Assembly (NCBI GenBank): GCA_965197865.1
Contig: CBDANZ010000005.1
Coordinates: 372,001-436,000 of the forward strand
DNA length: 64,000 bases
Direction of reading: 5' to 3'
Source: CBDANZ01 sp965197865
GTDB taxonomy: Bacteria; Acidobacteriota; Vicinamibacteria; Vicinamibacterales; CAVVIG01
Each line of letters starts with the position of its first letter. Within the stretch, counting starts at the first letter, position 1. Made by a program: the position numbers and the translations under genes. Positions 63,646 through 64,000 of this stretch are shown here, piece by piece. The notes under the pieces were generated by a model. That model saw only the letters and a list, made by a program, of their open reading frames with translations, did no database searches and was not told the DNA's origin.

Positions 63646-64000
63646 TGAACCGTACCGGGTTTCTCGGAGACCTCATTACTTGGGAGGATGGGGTCTATGG
63701 GACGTCCAAGTCGGTTTTCTCCGGAGGTGCGTGAGCGCGCGGTTCGGATGGTCGAGGAGCATCGCGCCACCCACGCGTCGGAGTGGGGCGTGTTGCAGTC
63801 GGTGGCGCCGAAGCTTGGCTGCACGGCCGAGACGCTACGGAAGTGGGTACGCCAGGCACAGCGTGACGCCGGCTATCGCCCAGGGTTGACGACGAGCGAG
63901 CGAGAGCGCCTCAAGGAACTGGAGCGCGAGGTTCGCGAGCTGAAGCGGGCGAACGAGATCCTGCGGAAGGCGTCCGCGTATTTTGCCCAGGCGGAGCTCG
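63646..64000 (+). mobile_element. IS3-family element, continues beyond the window
   Basis: The left end TGAACCGTACCGGG at 63646 is followed by an orfA from ATG 63697 (GRPSRFSPEVRERAVRMVEE, then HRATHASEWGVLQSVAPKLG) that runs off the edge near AYFAQAEL. It is closely related to, but distinct from, the copy at 60227. Confidence 0.9.

Overview
The window is high-GC bacterial chromosome. Its gene content and repeats point to Acidobacteriota, probably Vicinamibacteria. Clues are the futalosine menaquinone enzymes MqnD and MqnE, and short dispersed palindromes (AGGTCTTCAGACCT, GTCCGGCTTCAGCCGGAC) that lie both between and inside genes, a habit I associate with that lineage. This assignment is inference; no 16S rRNA or other phylogenetic marker was compared.

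Positions 1 to about 31200 are core chromosome. They carry amino-sugar use (ROK-type kinase, nagA), queuosine precursors (queC/queD, divergent), a DtxR regulator, menaquinone synthesis (ubiE/menG, mqnD, mqnE), and a sulfur block. The sulfur block contains cysteine synthase, a JAMM protease, a three-domain MoaD-MoeB-rhodanese fusion, an Rrf2 regulator and iscS, with a damaged iscU and iscA. A cobalamin riboswitch, a gutted TonB receptor and btuDCF form the B12 uptake locus. The rest is yjbQ, nadA, a superoxide dismutase and the classic ffs-dnaX-ebfC-recR cluster, ending in tRNA-Asn. Several non-essential genes here are broken by frameshifts or internal deletions that keep both gene ends (GGDEF, PH-like protein, porin/peroxidase chimera, PilT-like, SUMF1-like, btuB). 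Some lesions sit in homopolymers and could be sequence errors.

From tRNA-Asn to the end the DNA is a mosaic of mobile elements. A tRNA-adjacent integrative element (31.2-38 kb) carries a tyrosine integrase, a zinc-binding protein with an HExxH motif, two excisionase-type HTH proteins, a TOPRIM/VapE primase-helicase and a candidate origin with inverted repeats. IS wreckage follows (IS3, IS5, IS21, IS256, IS110 and IS1-like types, and a second integrase remnant). Cargo lies between them: a membrane phospholipase-D-like protein, a proteasome-like Ntn-hydrolase coupled to a small acidic protein and a RelE toxin, and a DUF262/DUF1524 (GmrSD-like) nuclease.

At 54.4-60.2 kb lies a CRISPR-Cas locus of the Myxococcus dev (MYXAN) I-B type: a five-repeat array, cas2, a cas4-cas1 fusion, cas5 (devS), cas7 (devR) and cas8 (devT). 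An IS3 element, itself interrupted by an IS110 element, cuts off the cas8 N-terminus, and neither cas3 nor cas6 is visible. A DNA methyltransferase fragment trapped between two IS3 copies ends the window.
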